64,000 nucleotides of DNA from Mucilaginibacter conchicola (GTDB lineage Bacteria > Bacteroidota > Bacteroidia > Sphingobacteriales > Sphingobacteriaceae), in contig NZ_QWDC01000003.1 of NCBI RefSeq assembly GCF_003432115.1, positions 806,001-870,000 on the forward strand. The letters run 5' to 3'. The notes under the pieces are model-generated. The model did no database searches. It saw nothing but the letters and a program-made list of their open reading frames with translations, and had not been told where the DNA came from. The position numbers and the translations under genes are program-made. Shown piece after piece: positions 24,921-33,085 of the stretch; the first letter of the stretch is position 1, and each line of letters begins with the position of its first letter.

Positions 24921-27050
24921 ATGTCCTTCAAACCCTTATCATTCTTTCTGATCGTTTTTTTACTCATCGATGCCGGAGCCCGTGGCCAGGAAGTGATTTC
25001 CTATGATCATCTTCCCCCCGAAGGTTTAAGCCTGGGCAAAGGATGGCGAATGACTACCATAGATAACCCTTCTTTTGCCAGAGTAGGGATCAATGACGCT
25101 GAATGGACGCCTATCGATCCCGCACTCGGCATGGACCAGCTTTCGCAACTCAAAAAGACAAGGATAGGATGGATGAGGATGCATTTCAAGGTAGGGGATC
25201 AACTTTCCCGACGGGCCTTATTGCTGTCGGTTTTTCAAAACTGCGCTTCTGAGATATACCTGGACGGGAAGCTGGTTAAAAAGTATGGAGTCCTCAGCTC
25301 GCGGCCGGCTTCCGTTGTACCGGTCGGCGCAAATCTGCCGCCTGAGGAAATCCGTCTTGACGGAGAGGGAGAGCATGTTTTTGCCGTGAGATTCGCGCCC
25401 TGGCAAACGGCGTTTTATATAAAAATGGATAATTCCTTTTTTATGCTGGGGCTGAATAGTTTCGACAACTGGCAGGCTGCCAGTCAGGCCGTGAACGAGA
25501 GTAACGGGGTGTACATCGTTCTACTGTCTGTTTTCTCCTTGTTGAGCCTGCTGCACCTGTCTTTTTACCGTTACGACCCGACCCAGCGTGCCAACCTTTA
25601 TTTCAGCTGGTATGCCGTTATTTCGACCATTACTTTTTTTATGGTAGCGGCCCAGGCAAGTTTCCATGACCTCCGTTTGCACAGCTTAGTACGGTTACCT
25701 TCTTTTATATTGTCCCTGATGACCGGGATCTGGTCGGCAAGGGCGCTGAGTTCCCTTTTCGGGTTCAGAGCAAAAAAGCTGATCGCAGGCATGTGGGTGA
25801 TCTACATCCTGAGCACGGTCAGCATCCTCCTCTATGGCTCAGGATTTTTGAATTTCGACGGTACGCTGATCCTGTTTACCTCGGTACACATTTTTTTGCT
25901 GGTCAAAGCGCTGACAGCACGCCGGCCCGGTGCAGGCATCATTGCCGCAGGATTTGGAGCTTCCGTTTTAGCAGCGATTGTATCTGCGGTCGTGCAGTAC
26001 CGCGGGCTGCAGGTCGATATACGTTGGTTCCAAACCTTCGTCGGGGTTATTTACCTCGCGCCTGCGCTGGGCATTTCTTTATACCTGGCCCGTGAATTCG
26101 CTCTGAAAAGCAACCTGCTCCGGGATAAACTTGTCCAGGTCGAAAATTTATCTGCGCAAAACCTTGCTTATGAACAGGACAAGCAACAACTGCTTACCCA
26201 CCAGAACGAAAAGCTGGAGATCCAGGTAAAGGAACGTACGTCGGCGCTGACCCGTTCCCTGGATGAACTCCGTACGGCACAGGATCAGCTGATCCAGGCT
26301 GCCAAGATGGCTTCCCTTGGTGAACTGACCGCCGGTATAGCCCACGAGATACAGAACCCATTAAATTTTGTGAACAATTTTTCAGAGGTCAGCGCCGAAC
26401 TGATTTCTGAACTCGAAGAAGAGCTCGACAAAGGTGACCTGGAGGAAGCGAGGCATCTCAGCACAGACATCAGGCAGAACCTGGAAAAAATTAACCTGCA
26501 CGGAAAGCGTGCGGATAATATTGTCAAAGGAATGCTGGAACATTCCCGCGTTTCGAATGGCAGCAGGGAGACGACAGACATGGTTAAACTCATCGAAGAA
26601 TATTTCCGCCTGTCTTACCACGCCGTCAGAGCTAAAGACCGTTCCTTTAACGTTCAGGTCCTGCAACGGTATGAAGATAACCTCCCTCTGGTCACGCTGG
26701 CGCCGCAGGATATCGGCAGAGTACTCCTCAATATATTTAATAACGCTTTTTACGCCATGCGGCAGCGACTGAACCTGCACGAAAAAGATTATCAGCCCAC
26801 CCTGGAATTAACGCTGACGCCATGTAATAGCATGCTCGAGATTAGCATTGCGGATAACGGGACAGGCATCCCGGAACCTGCGCTGAGTAAAATCATGCAA
26901 CCTTTTTTTACGACAAAACCTGCGGGTGAGGGGACCGGCCTGGGCTTATCTTTAAGCTATGACATTATCGTAAAAGGGCATGGGGGTAAGATGGACATAC
27001 GTAATCGTCCCGGGGGTGGCGCCATCGCCATGATCCTTTTATCTGTATAA
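24921..27050 (+). CDS. 7TM sensor histidine kinase
   Basis: A 709-residue kinase with a signal peptide, an extracytoplasmic jelly-roll-like sensor domain (about 25-185, with WMRMHFKVGDQ and CASEIYLDGKLVKKYG), then seven membrane helices (about 190-395), a coiled coil with LSAQNLAYEQDKQQLL, and a kinase core. His475 lies in GIAHEIQNPLNFVNNFSEVS, and the ATPase has LLNIFNNAFYAM, DNGTGIPE and GTGLGLSLSYDIIVKGHGG. This matches the 7TMR-DISM kinase type common in Bacteroidota. No receiver is attached. The ligand is unknown but the sensor domain fold is often carbohydrate-binding. Confidence 0.9.
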   Translation: MSFKPLSFFLIVFLLIDAGARGQEVISYDHLPPEGLSLGKGWRMTTIDNPSFARVGINDAEWTPIDPALGMDQLSQLKKTRIGWMRMHFKVGDQLSRRALLLSVFQNCASEIYLDGKLVKKYGVLSSRPASVVPVGANLPPEEIRLDGEGEHVFAVRFAPWQTAFYIKMDNSFFMLGLNSFDNWQAASQAVNESNGVYIVLLSVFSLLSLLHLSFYRYDPTQRANLYFSWYAVISTITFFMVAAQASFHDLRLHSLVRLPSFILSLMTGIWSARALSSLFGFRAKKLIAGMWVIYILSTVSILLYGSGFLNFDGTLILFTSVHIFLLVKALTARRPGAGIIAAGFGASVLAAIVSAVVQYRGLQVDIRWFQTFVGVIYLAPALGISLYLAREFALKSNLLRDKLVQVENLSAQNLAYEQDKQQLLTHQNEKLEIQVKERTSALTRSLDELRTAQDQLIQAAKMASLGELTAGIAHEIQNPLNFVNNFSEVSAELISELEEELDKGDLEEARHLSTDIRQNLEKINLHGKRADNIVKGMLEHSRVSNGSRETTDMVKLIEEYFRLSYHAVRAKDRSFNVQVLQRYEDNLPLVTLAPQDIGRVLLNIFNNAFYAMRQRLNLHEKDYQPTLELTLTPCNSMLEISIADNGTGIPEPALSKIMQPFFTTKPAGEGTGLGLSLSYDIIVKGHGGKMDIRNRPGGGAIAMILLSV

Positions 27051-27057
27051 TGCCTTA

Positions 27058-27080
27058 TGACCGGAACGAAATTCCGGTCA
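27058..27080. terminator. hairpin downstream of the 7TM kinase
   Basis: TGACCGGAA and TTCCGGTCA form perfect 9-base arms around a 5-base loop. There is no T tract, so it may be a transcript end or a stability element. It lies 8 bases after the kinase stop. Confidence 0.45.
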
Positions 27081-27135
27081 CAAGGCTGCGCTACCCGCAT
27101 TCTTTTCCTTTACTGAAACCCCCTAAAACCAGGTT

Positions 27136-28350
27136 TTAATCCTTGTAAACGGGTAATTCAAATGTCTTTGCCGGTGCTTTTTTGTTTCTGCTCAACCGCA
27201 GGGCCAGGTTTTTAACCAGCCTGCTTCCGAATATCCGGAACAAAAAGTTGATGAGCCTCACACCGGTCCTGCTTTCAGGATAGACCAATAAGGGTATGCC
27301 GGGCGGAAGTTTCTGCGCTTCGCGAACATAACTTTCCAGCTTTTGCCGGTAATTGAAAAAAGCGAGCTGATGGTCATCCGTTCCGGCGATCTCGCCTGCC
27401 AGGATATACGGACCGAGCATAGCCAGGTCGGTACCCTTGCCGGCGATGGGCGTAACACAATAAGCTGCATCCCCGGTCATCGCTGTTCTGCCCTTACTCC
27501 ATACAGGCGAGATGACCTGGCTGAGACGCTCGAAGTATAGTTCACCGCTCTTGCTGATCTCTTCCGCAAGCCGGGGCGCTTCCCAGCCGGCATCTTTAAT
27601 GGCCGCTGTCAGCGCTTTCTTTTGCTGTTCCGGGTCAAGGTTTTTGTAGGCTTTTTCCTTTGCCTTCAACGTAACGCTCGCGCGCGTGGTTCCGTAAGGA
27701 TCAGGACGAAGTAAAAACACGATACCGCCCGGAGCGTTGCACCAGCGCGCCCAGCGGGTGTCCGTGTCTTGTTTTTCGATGGTAAAATAAGCCGTATAAA
27801 GGCCCAGATACCTGAATTTCACCACGTCTTTAAAAACCATAGCTCGGGTAGAAGAACCAATGCCTTCCGCGATCAGAACCAGACTATATTCTGCTTTTTT
27901 CCCGCCGGCAAACGACACTTCTGTGTGGCCGGCCTGTTCGCTGATACCCGTAATGTGATCACCAAAGCGATAAGAGACTTTGTCTTCTGTCAGTTCATAA
28001 AGTATCTTCACCAGGTCACCGCGCAAGATCTCCAGTTCCTGGGTCATACTCATCGGGTGACCTTTGGGAAACTCCGCAAGCACTTTGTTTTTTGTATCGA
28101 CGAACCGGATACCCGCCTCAGTGGTATCTGCACGGCGGATCTTTTGCGCTATACCCATTTTCTGAGCGATCTCCCAGGCAGGTCCTTTCACGTCGATGTT
28201 TTGTCCGCCGAGCCTTAGTTCCGCAGCTTTTTCAACAACCGTCACCTCAAAACCATAGTGGTTAAGCCAATAGGCCAGTGTCAGCCCGGCAATGCTGGCG
28301 CCGGAAATAAGTATGTTTTTTCGTTGCTGTTTATCTTGCGCAGGAGGCAT
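27136..28350 (-). CDS. FAD-dependent monooxygenase, TetX-like
   Basis: A 404-residue flavoprotein of the PHBH/TetX group. The Rossmann motif is ILISGASIAGLTLAYWLNHYG followed by the ribose-binding Glu in VVEKA. The second FAD motif is MTGDAAYCVTPIAGKGTDLAM (the GD...P pattern). The substrate domain lies between. The class hydroxylates aromatic substrates using NAD(P)H and oxygen, and TetX itself inactivates tetracycline; substrate specificity cannot be told from sequence alone. The start at 28350 has a GGAGG-like sequence, and the tail (RLSRNKKAPAK) is basic. Single gene. Confidence 0.85.
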   Translation of the reverse strand: MPPAQDKQQRKNILISGASIAGLTLAYWLNHYGFEVTVVEKAAELRLGGQNIDVKGPAWEIAQKMGIAQKIRRADTTEAGIRFVDTKNKVLAEFPKGHPMSMTQELEILRGDLVKILYELTEDKVSYRFGDHITGISEQAGHTEVSFAGGKKAEYSLVLIAEGIGSSTRAMVFKDVVKFRYLGLYTAYFTIEKQDTDTRWARWCNAPGGIVFLLRPDPYGTTRASVTLKAKEKAYKNLDPEQQKKALTAAIKDAGWEAPRLAEEISKSGELYFERLSQVISPVWSKGRTAMTGDAAYCVTPIAGKGTDLAMLGPYILAGEIAGTDDHQLAFFNYRQKLESYVREAQKLPPGIPLLVYPESRTGVRLINFLFRIFGSRLVKNLALRLSRNKKAPAKTFELPVYKD

Positions 28351-28585
28351 CGCTCATTAAGATTTAAAATTCATATAAAACAAAAGCGGAAACCGGACGA
28401 AGCGGGTTTTTTATCTGTAAACACGCCAAGCAAAAAGGTCAGCATCAGGTTTGAGTTAATTCATCACTAAAACAGTGCAATTCCGGACAGTGTAACACCA
28501 GGTAGCCGTTTGCAAAGGCTTCGAATCCGTATCTGTATGCAGTTTCTAAACCAGCGTTTCTTAAAGCACGGTGAATTCTTGATTC

Positions 28586-29110
28586 CTACTTTGCCGTGAT
28601 GTATTTGGTCGCGATCAGTAACATGAGCGTCCGGTCGGTCCGCGCTTCGTTATAACATTCTTTGAGCAGCTGCTTCACCTGCTTGTCCTTTAATTTGACA
28701 GCGGCCATTTCGAGGATCTGGAAAGAAGCCATCTCTACGCTTTCGATCTGCTGCATATAATTTGCGATCGATAGGTCGCGAAGGCCGCGGTCGCGGCCCG
28801 TATAATGTTGGATGGAAGCGAATACGTCATCGATCATACCGATCATCGCCGCACAATTTTCCTTCGTGATCCTGGCGTCCATCATGGCCATCACCATCTC
28901 CATTCTGACCATCTGTTTTTGGACGTCGCTGACCGTTTCCAGGATCGCTTCGTGCAGGTCGATGTAATGTACATGAGCGGCAATCACCGGCAGCTTATCA
29001 ACAAGATGGGCTTTGGCTGCATAGATCACATTCAGGTGGTCGATAAAAAACGCCGTCAGGTTCGTTTGTCCAAGCTCAATACGGTTAGCAGGTTCGGGTT
29101 GTTGTTCCAT
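28586..29110 (-). CDS. DUF892 (YciE/YciF-type) ferritin-like protein
   Basis: From the ATG at 29110, 174 residues forming a four-helix bundle: LTAFFIDHLNVIYAAKAHLV, LHEAILETVSDVQKQMVRM, then ENCAAMIGMIDDVFASI and DLSIANYMQQIESVEMASFQILEMAAVKL. This is the DUF892 pattern, a ferritin-like family induced by osmotic or oxidative stress. The metal ligands are only partly clear, so oxidase activity is uncertain. The upstream extension to 29194 is not protein-like. The start lies one base after the end of the receiver gene, so the pair is coupled. Confidence 0.85.
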   Translation of the reverse strand: MEQQPEPANRIELGQTNLTAFFIDHLNVIYAAKAHLVDKLPVIAAHVHYIDLHEAILETVSDVQKQMVRMEMVMAMMDARITKENCAAMIGMIDDVFASIQHYTGRDRGLRDLSIANYMQQIESVEMASFQILEMAAVKLKDKQVKQLLKECYNEARTDRTLMLLIATKYITAK

Positions 29111-29111
29111 T

Positions 29112-29471
29112 TTACTTAAAATAATGTTTGATTTCGGTAAGCAAACTATCGATGTCAAACGGTTTTTTGATAAATCCGTCGGCCCCGCAGCCAAAAGCGA
29201 TATCGCTGATGTTGGTTTCCCCGGATATCAACAGTACCGGTATCGGCGCATCCCTGAATTTCTGCTTGATAGCCGAGCAGATCTCCCCGCCGTTTTGCGG
29301 GGATCCGGCTATGCGGATATCCAGTATGACCAGGTCGGGCCCGATCTCAACGATCTGCTGCGCCGTCTCACTATGATTAGAGGTCACTATATTATAGCCC
29401 GCATCTTTAAATATCAGGCTGAAAATTTCCAGAAGATCTTCATCGTCATCAATGACCAGTATCCGTTTCAT
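29112..29471 (-). CDS. single-domain response regulator, coupled to the DUF892 gene
   Basis: A 119-residue CheY-like receiver with pocket DDDED (8-12), phospho-acceptor Asp51 in LVILDIRIAGSPQNGGE, Ser in VLLISGET, and Lys in FIKKPFDIDSLL. It has no output domain. Its stop lies one base before the DUF892 start, tying a signalling protein to a stress protein. The region upstream is AT-rich. Confidence 0.87.
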   Translation of the reverse strand: MKRILVIDDDEDLLEIFSLIFKDAGYNIVTSNHSETAQQIVEIGPDLVILDIRIAGSPQNGGEICSAIKQKFRDAPIPVLLISGETNISDIAFGCGADGFIKKPFDIDSLLTEIKHYFK

Positions 29472-29804
29472 AGTTCACCGTTTTCCCTTGCACATCAAAT
29501 ACATCTCCAATTTTAATTTATATTACTACTTTTCTATTTAAAATTAAATTCAATTAAAATCTGATAAGATAAGAGGCGCAGGCAGGCTACCGTCCGGGAA
29601 CAGTTAGCACAAATGTCTGTTTTATTAAGCATCACTGTTGCATTTAAAGAGCAGGGCGAAGAATTAGCGCGGTCAGGCTTGCACCAGGCCCGGGTTATCA
29701 GTCCCGCGCGCTCAGTTTTATGGAATCTGATGCATAGCAGATACCCTTAAATAAAAAAGGTGCGGCCTTTTCTGACCGCACCTTTATCACAAACAACAAT
29801 GATC
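29472..29804. other. intergenic region between receiver gene and small basic protein gene
   Basis: About 330 bases. The first 80 are AT-rich (29510-29565) and probably hold the promoter of the receiver-DUF892 pair. The only other structure is the hairpin at 29753-29786. Confidence 0.4.
29753..29786 (-). terminator. terminator of the small basic protein gene
   Basis: AAAGGTGCGG and CCGCACCTTT arms flank a short loop; read leftward they are followed by TTTTAT. It lies 19 bases past the stop at 29805. Confidence 0.7.
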
Positions 29805-29933
29805 TTATTTGCTGTTTTTCTTGCTGCCGCTGCTCAGTTCTTTCGCTGCGGCGCTTTTCTCTGATTTGGAATTTTTCGGGTCACGCATCTCTTTTGACGC
29901 TTCTGACTTGGTGCTTTTTTTTGTAGTAGGCAT
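29805..29933 (-). CDS. 42-residue Lys/Ser-rich basic protein
   Basis: A short frame from an ATG at 29933 begins MPTTKKSTKSEASKEMRDP and ends SSGSKKNSK. It has no hydrophobic residues to speak of, is rich in Lys, Ser and Ala, and resembles the small hydrophilic proteins common next to stress genes in Bacteroidota. It is followed by a good terminator at 29753-29786. The likely role is unknown; DNA binding or a disordered stress protein are guesses. Confidence 0.6.
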   Translation of the reverse strand: MPTTKKSTKSEASKEMRDPKNSKSEKSAAAKELSSGSKKNSK

Positions 29934-30068
29934 GATGTTAAATTTAAATTTGTAAATAAATTATTATCAGTATAATTCTATAATTTTCTTATTTCACAAA
30001 TCGTACCAACACAATGAACCTGTTTACTTGTTAGACTGGGGTTGTTCTTTCAAGCAACTCACTGACCA

Positions 30069-31802
30069 TTGAAAACAAATCCAAATACCTTAAGAATAGC
30101 GGTACTCGGCGGCGGGCCCAGCGCATTATTTATTTATAAAAGGCTTATCGAATCGGGCAAAAACACGATCGAAATCGACATCTATGAAAAAGCGGACCGC
30201 CTTGGTGCAGGCATGCCCTACAGCAGGGCAGGGGCAAACGATGAACATATCACGAACGTATCGGGAAACGAAATACCGGATATTGTAACGCCCGTAGCTG
30301 AATGGATAGGTTCCGTCCCCAAAGACACGCTCGATAAGTTTGGTATCGATCCCGCAGGATTTAACGAATACAAGACCCTCCCGCGTTTGCTTTTCGGACA
30401 ATACCTGGCCGGTCAGTTCAAATTGCTACAAAACAAGGCCAAAGAATCGGGTATCGCGACTACCGTCCACTATCATACTACCGTAACTGACGTGGCGGAC
30501 AACCCGGCAGACGGAAAAGTGAACATTACCCTAAACGGCGGGCGGAAGGCAGAATACGACCGGGTCATCATCTGCACCGGGCATCTTTGGCCCAAAACGC
30601 AGGAAGGTAAGATCCCGGGGTACTTCGATTCGCCTTACCCGCCGTCAAAGCTCGCATTTAAAGCAAACCATGCCATCGCGGTCCGCGGCTCGTCCCTGAC
30701 GGCGATCGATGCCATCCGGACCCTGGGCAGGTACAACGGTACATTCGGTAAAGACCAGCGCGGTCAATATACCTACCAGGCAGATGCTGCAACCCCGGGG
30801 TTCCGCATCGTGATGCATTCGCGCAACGGCCTGTTGCCGGCCCTGCGTTTTCACCTCGAAGATTCCCACCTCGGCAAAAATACCATCATGAGCCCGGAAG
30901 AAATTGCAGAGGTGCGGGCGCACAACGAAGGCTTCCTTCCGCTGGATCACGTATTCGACCGGAATTTTAAGGCCGGTATCCGGAAAAACGATCCCGGGTA
31001 TTATGAAGAGATCAAGGATCTTTCTATCGAAGGCTTCGTTGCCAAGGTCATGGCGCTCCGCGAAAGGGTGGACGCCTTCCAGCTGCTGGCAGCCGAATAT
31101 ACCGAAGCGGAAAAGTCTATCAAACGCAGGCAATCCATTTACTGGAAAGAAATGCTCGGCGTGCTCAGCTTTGCGATGAACTATCCCGCCAAATACTTTT
31201 CCGCGGAAGATATGCTTCGCCTCAAGCGCGAGCTTATGCCGCTGATCTCCGTTGTGATCGCCTATCTACCGCAAAGCTCGGCGGCAGAAATGCTGGCCAT
31301 GCACCGGGCCGGGCACCTGGATATCGTTCCGGTAGGGGATGACAGCGAAGTGGAACCCCTTGAGACCGGCGGCATTGTTTACCATTATAAAGACGAACGG
31401 GGAGAAAGTCGACATGACAGCTATCAAACTTTTGTGGATTGCATCGGTCAGCCGCACCTTTCCTACGAAGAGTTGCCCTTCAGAGGGCTGGTAGAAGACA
31501 AAACGGTCAGCCGCGCCCGGATCTATTTCCGCGACCCGCAAAAGGGAGCAGAGGAGCTAAAAAATAATAAACAGGCCGGCCAGGACCGCGACGGACGGTA
31601 TTTCCTGACGGTGCCGGGCATTACCATCAATGACAGCTTCCAGGCTGTCGATGAGTATAATGCCCTCAACGAACGCATTTACATCATGGCCGTCCCATTT
31701 ATCGGTGGCTACAACCCAGATTATTCCGGTCTTGACTTCGGGGAAGCCGCGTCGGCAGCGATCGTTAAAGCACTCCTGGAGGGAGCACCGTTGAATCCAT
31801 AA
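30069..31802 (+). CDS. FAD/NAD(P)-binding protein (SidA-like NAD_binding_9 domain)
   Basis: A 577-residue flavoprotein. The N terminus holds a Rossmann motif (IAVLGGGPSALFIYKRL) and the start of the FAD-binding region (IEIDIYEKADRLGAGMPYS), and a second nucleotide-binding segment is near AIAVRGSSLTAIDAIRTLGRYNG. It ends IYIMAVPFIGGYNPDYSGLDF. This matches the NAD_binding_9 type found in FAD/NAD(P)-dependent oxidoreductases of unknown substrate. The only start in frame is TTG at 30069. It is followed after 41 bases by the CheB-like gene. Confidence 0.78.
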   Translation: MKTNPNTLRIAVLGGGPSALFIYKRLIESGKNTIEIDIYEKADRLGAGMPYSRAGANDEHITNVSGNEIPDIVTPVAEWIGSVPKDTLDKFGIDPAGFNEYKTLPRLLFGQYLAGQFKLLQNKAKESGIATTVHYHTTVTDVADNPADGKVNITLNGGRKAEYDRVIICTGHLWPKTQEGKIPGYFDSPYPPSKLAFKANHAIAVRGSSLTAIDAIRTLGRYNGTFGKDQRGQYTYQADAATPGFRIVMHSRNGLLPALRFHLEDSHLGKNTIMSPEEIAEVRAHNEGFLPLDHVFDRNFKAGIRKNDPGYYEEIKDLSIEGFVAKVMALRERVDAFQLLAAEYTEAEKSIKRRQSIYWKEMLGVLSFAMNYPAKYFSAEDMLRLKRELMPLISVVIAYLPQSSAAEMLAMHRAGHLDIVPVGDDSEVEPLETGGIVYHYKDERGESRHDSYQTFVDCIGQPHLSYEELPFRGLVEDKTVSRARIYFRDPQKGAEELKNNKQAGQDRDGRYFLTVPGITINDSFQAVDEYNALNERIYIMAVPFIGGYNPDYSGLDFGEAASAAIVKALLEGAPLNP

Positions 31803-31843
31803 AAGCTGAGGCCACGCGCAGCTTTTACCAGACCAGTAAAACT

Positions 31844-32413
31844 ATGAATCATTACGACTTTTACGTCATCGGAATCGGGTCCTCAGCCGGCGGTTTCGGC
31901 CCTTTAAAGACCATCATCGAAGGACTTCCAGCCGACATTAATGCAGCCCTTATCATTGTGCAGCACATCCCAGCAGATCATGCCAGTAAAATGGACCGGA
32001 TCCTGCAAAGACTGACGCCGCTGGAAGTGATCCCCGTCGAAACGATAGAGTACGTAGAGCCCGAGAAGATCTATGTCATGGCGGCCGGCAAACAAATGAA
32101 GCTCCAGGACCGCTTTTTATCCGTTGAAGGCCGCCCGGTTGAAGATAAGATCAACCGGACGATCGATCACTGTTTTGAAAGTATTGCCGGGTCAGCGGGC
32201 AATAAATCTATCGGCATCATATTATCCGGCGCAGGCTATGACGGATTGGAAGGCGCAAAAGCCATCGAAGATAAAGAAGGATTGGTGATCGTCCAGGACC
32301 CCGTCACCGCTGATTTTCCGCTGATGCCGCAGAACCTGATCGCCAACGATCACCCCGACCATATTTTAGGGCCGGAGCAGATCATCCTTAAAATCAACAA
32401 TAAAGTTCTTTAG
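31844..32413 (+). CDS. CheB-type methylesterase domain protein without receiver
   Basis: A 189-residue protein made of the CheB catalytic domain alone. The catalytic Ser is Ser14 in GIGSSAGGFGPL, His41 in IVQHIPADHASKM, and Asp133 in SGAGYDGLEGAKAI, matching the CheB triad. It would remove methyl groups from glutamate residues of chemoreceptors, or act on another methylated protein. No CheR, receptor or receiver is nearby, so it is not part of a standard chemotaxis operon. It follows the FAD/NAD(P)-binding gene by 41 bases. Confidence 0.85.
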   Translation: MNHYDFYVIGIGSSAGGFGPLKTIIEGLPADINAALIIVQHIPADHASKMDRILQRLTPLEVIPVETIEYVEPEKIYVMAAGKQMKLQDRFLSVEGRPVEDKINRTIDHCFESIAGSAGNKSIGIILSGAGYDGLEGAKAIEDKEGLVIVQDPVTADFPLMPQNLIANDHPDHILGPEQIILKINNKVL

Positions 32414-32570
32414 CCAACCCGCCCCGTAAGTGATAAGAAGCCTTCATTGCAAGGCTAGCAAGCCCCTGCATGCCGTCGTTTTGGAAATTGAACGCAACAA
32501 TGCGAAGCCCGCGATGTCTGCCGGAGCATGATGAGAACGGAAAACGAGAAAAATACAGCAGACTGTCTGA

Positions 32571-32777
32571 TTACGCCTTCATCTCTGCCATGATTGTGCT
32601 TAGCAAAGCCGCGGCACTGTCCTCATGGCCGGCAACAAGTTTCGAATGCAGCCGGTGATAGACGGTCAGTCCGATGTTTCGTTTAAAGCGCTCAGTGGAG
32701 CTCACGAGCAAAGCGGTATTATCCGCAATGTCGCGCCTGAGCCGCATTGAACGACCGAGGGTTTGTTCAAAGTTCAT
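32571..32777 (-). CDS. small hypothetical protein
   Basis: A 68-residue helical, mixed-charge protein (MNFEQTLGRSMRLRRDIADN...LLSTIMAEMKA). It is not a shadow of a gene on the other strand, and starts with ATG at 32777, ending at 32571. No family is recognised. Confidence is limited by size. Confidence 0.45.
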   Translation of the reverse strand: MNFEQTLGRSMRLRRDIADNTALLVSSTERFKRNIGLTVYHRLHSKLVAGHEDSAAALLSTIMAEMKA

Positions 32778-33085
32778 GCCTTAGGGGTTTGTAGCAAAGG
32801 TACGTAACGGATATAGAAATTCGCGATCATTTTCGGGTAATATTATTTCACACAACAAAATCCGAAGATGTTGCCTCGTTGTGCTGACCAGTCCAGCCCG
32901 TCCTGGCATACATCATCCCAAGATGAAGGACACCGTACTGTCCGTCTATGATGAAAGATCAATATTTCAAAAGATAAGTCTGCTGCTGAAACCGTACAGG
33001 ATACCGTCCGTTTTCATTACAGCTAAAAATTTCGTAAAATAGATAAACTATTAATAAACAATACGTTAGATATTTGGAATAAGGG
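32778..33085. other. divergent intergenic region
   Basis: About 300 bases between the small leftward gene and the AraC-FtsX gene. The last 60 bases (33030-33085) are AT-rich and likely contain the promoter. No gene or RNA is seen. Confidence 0.35.
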
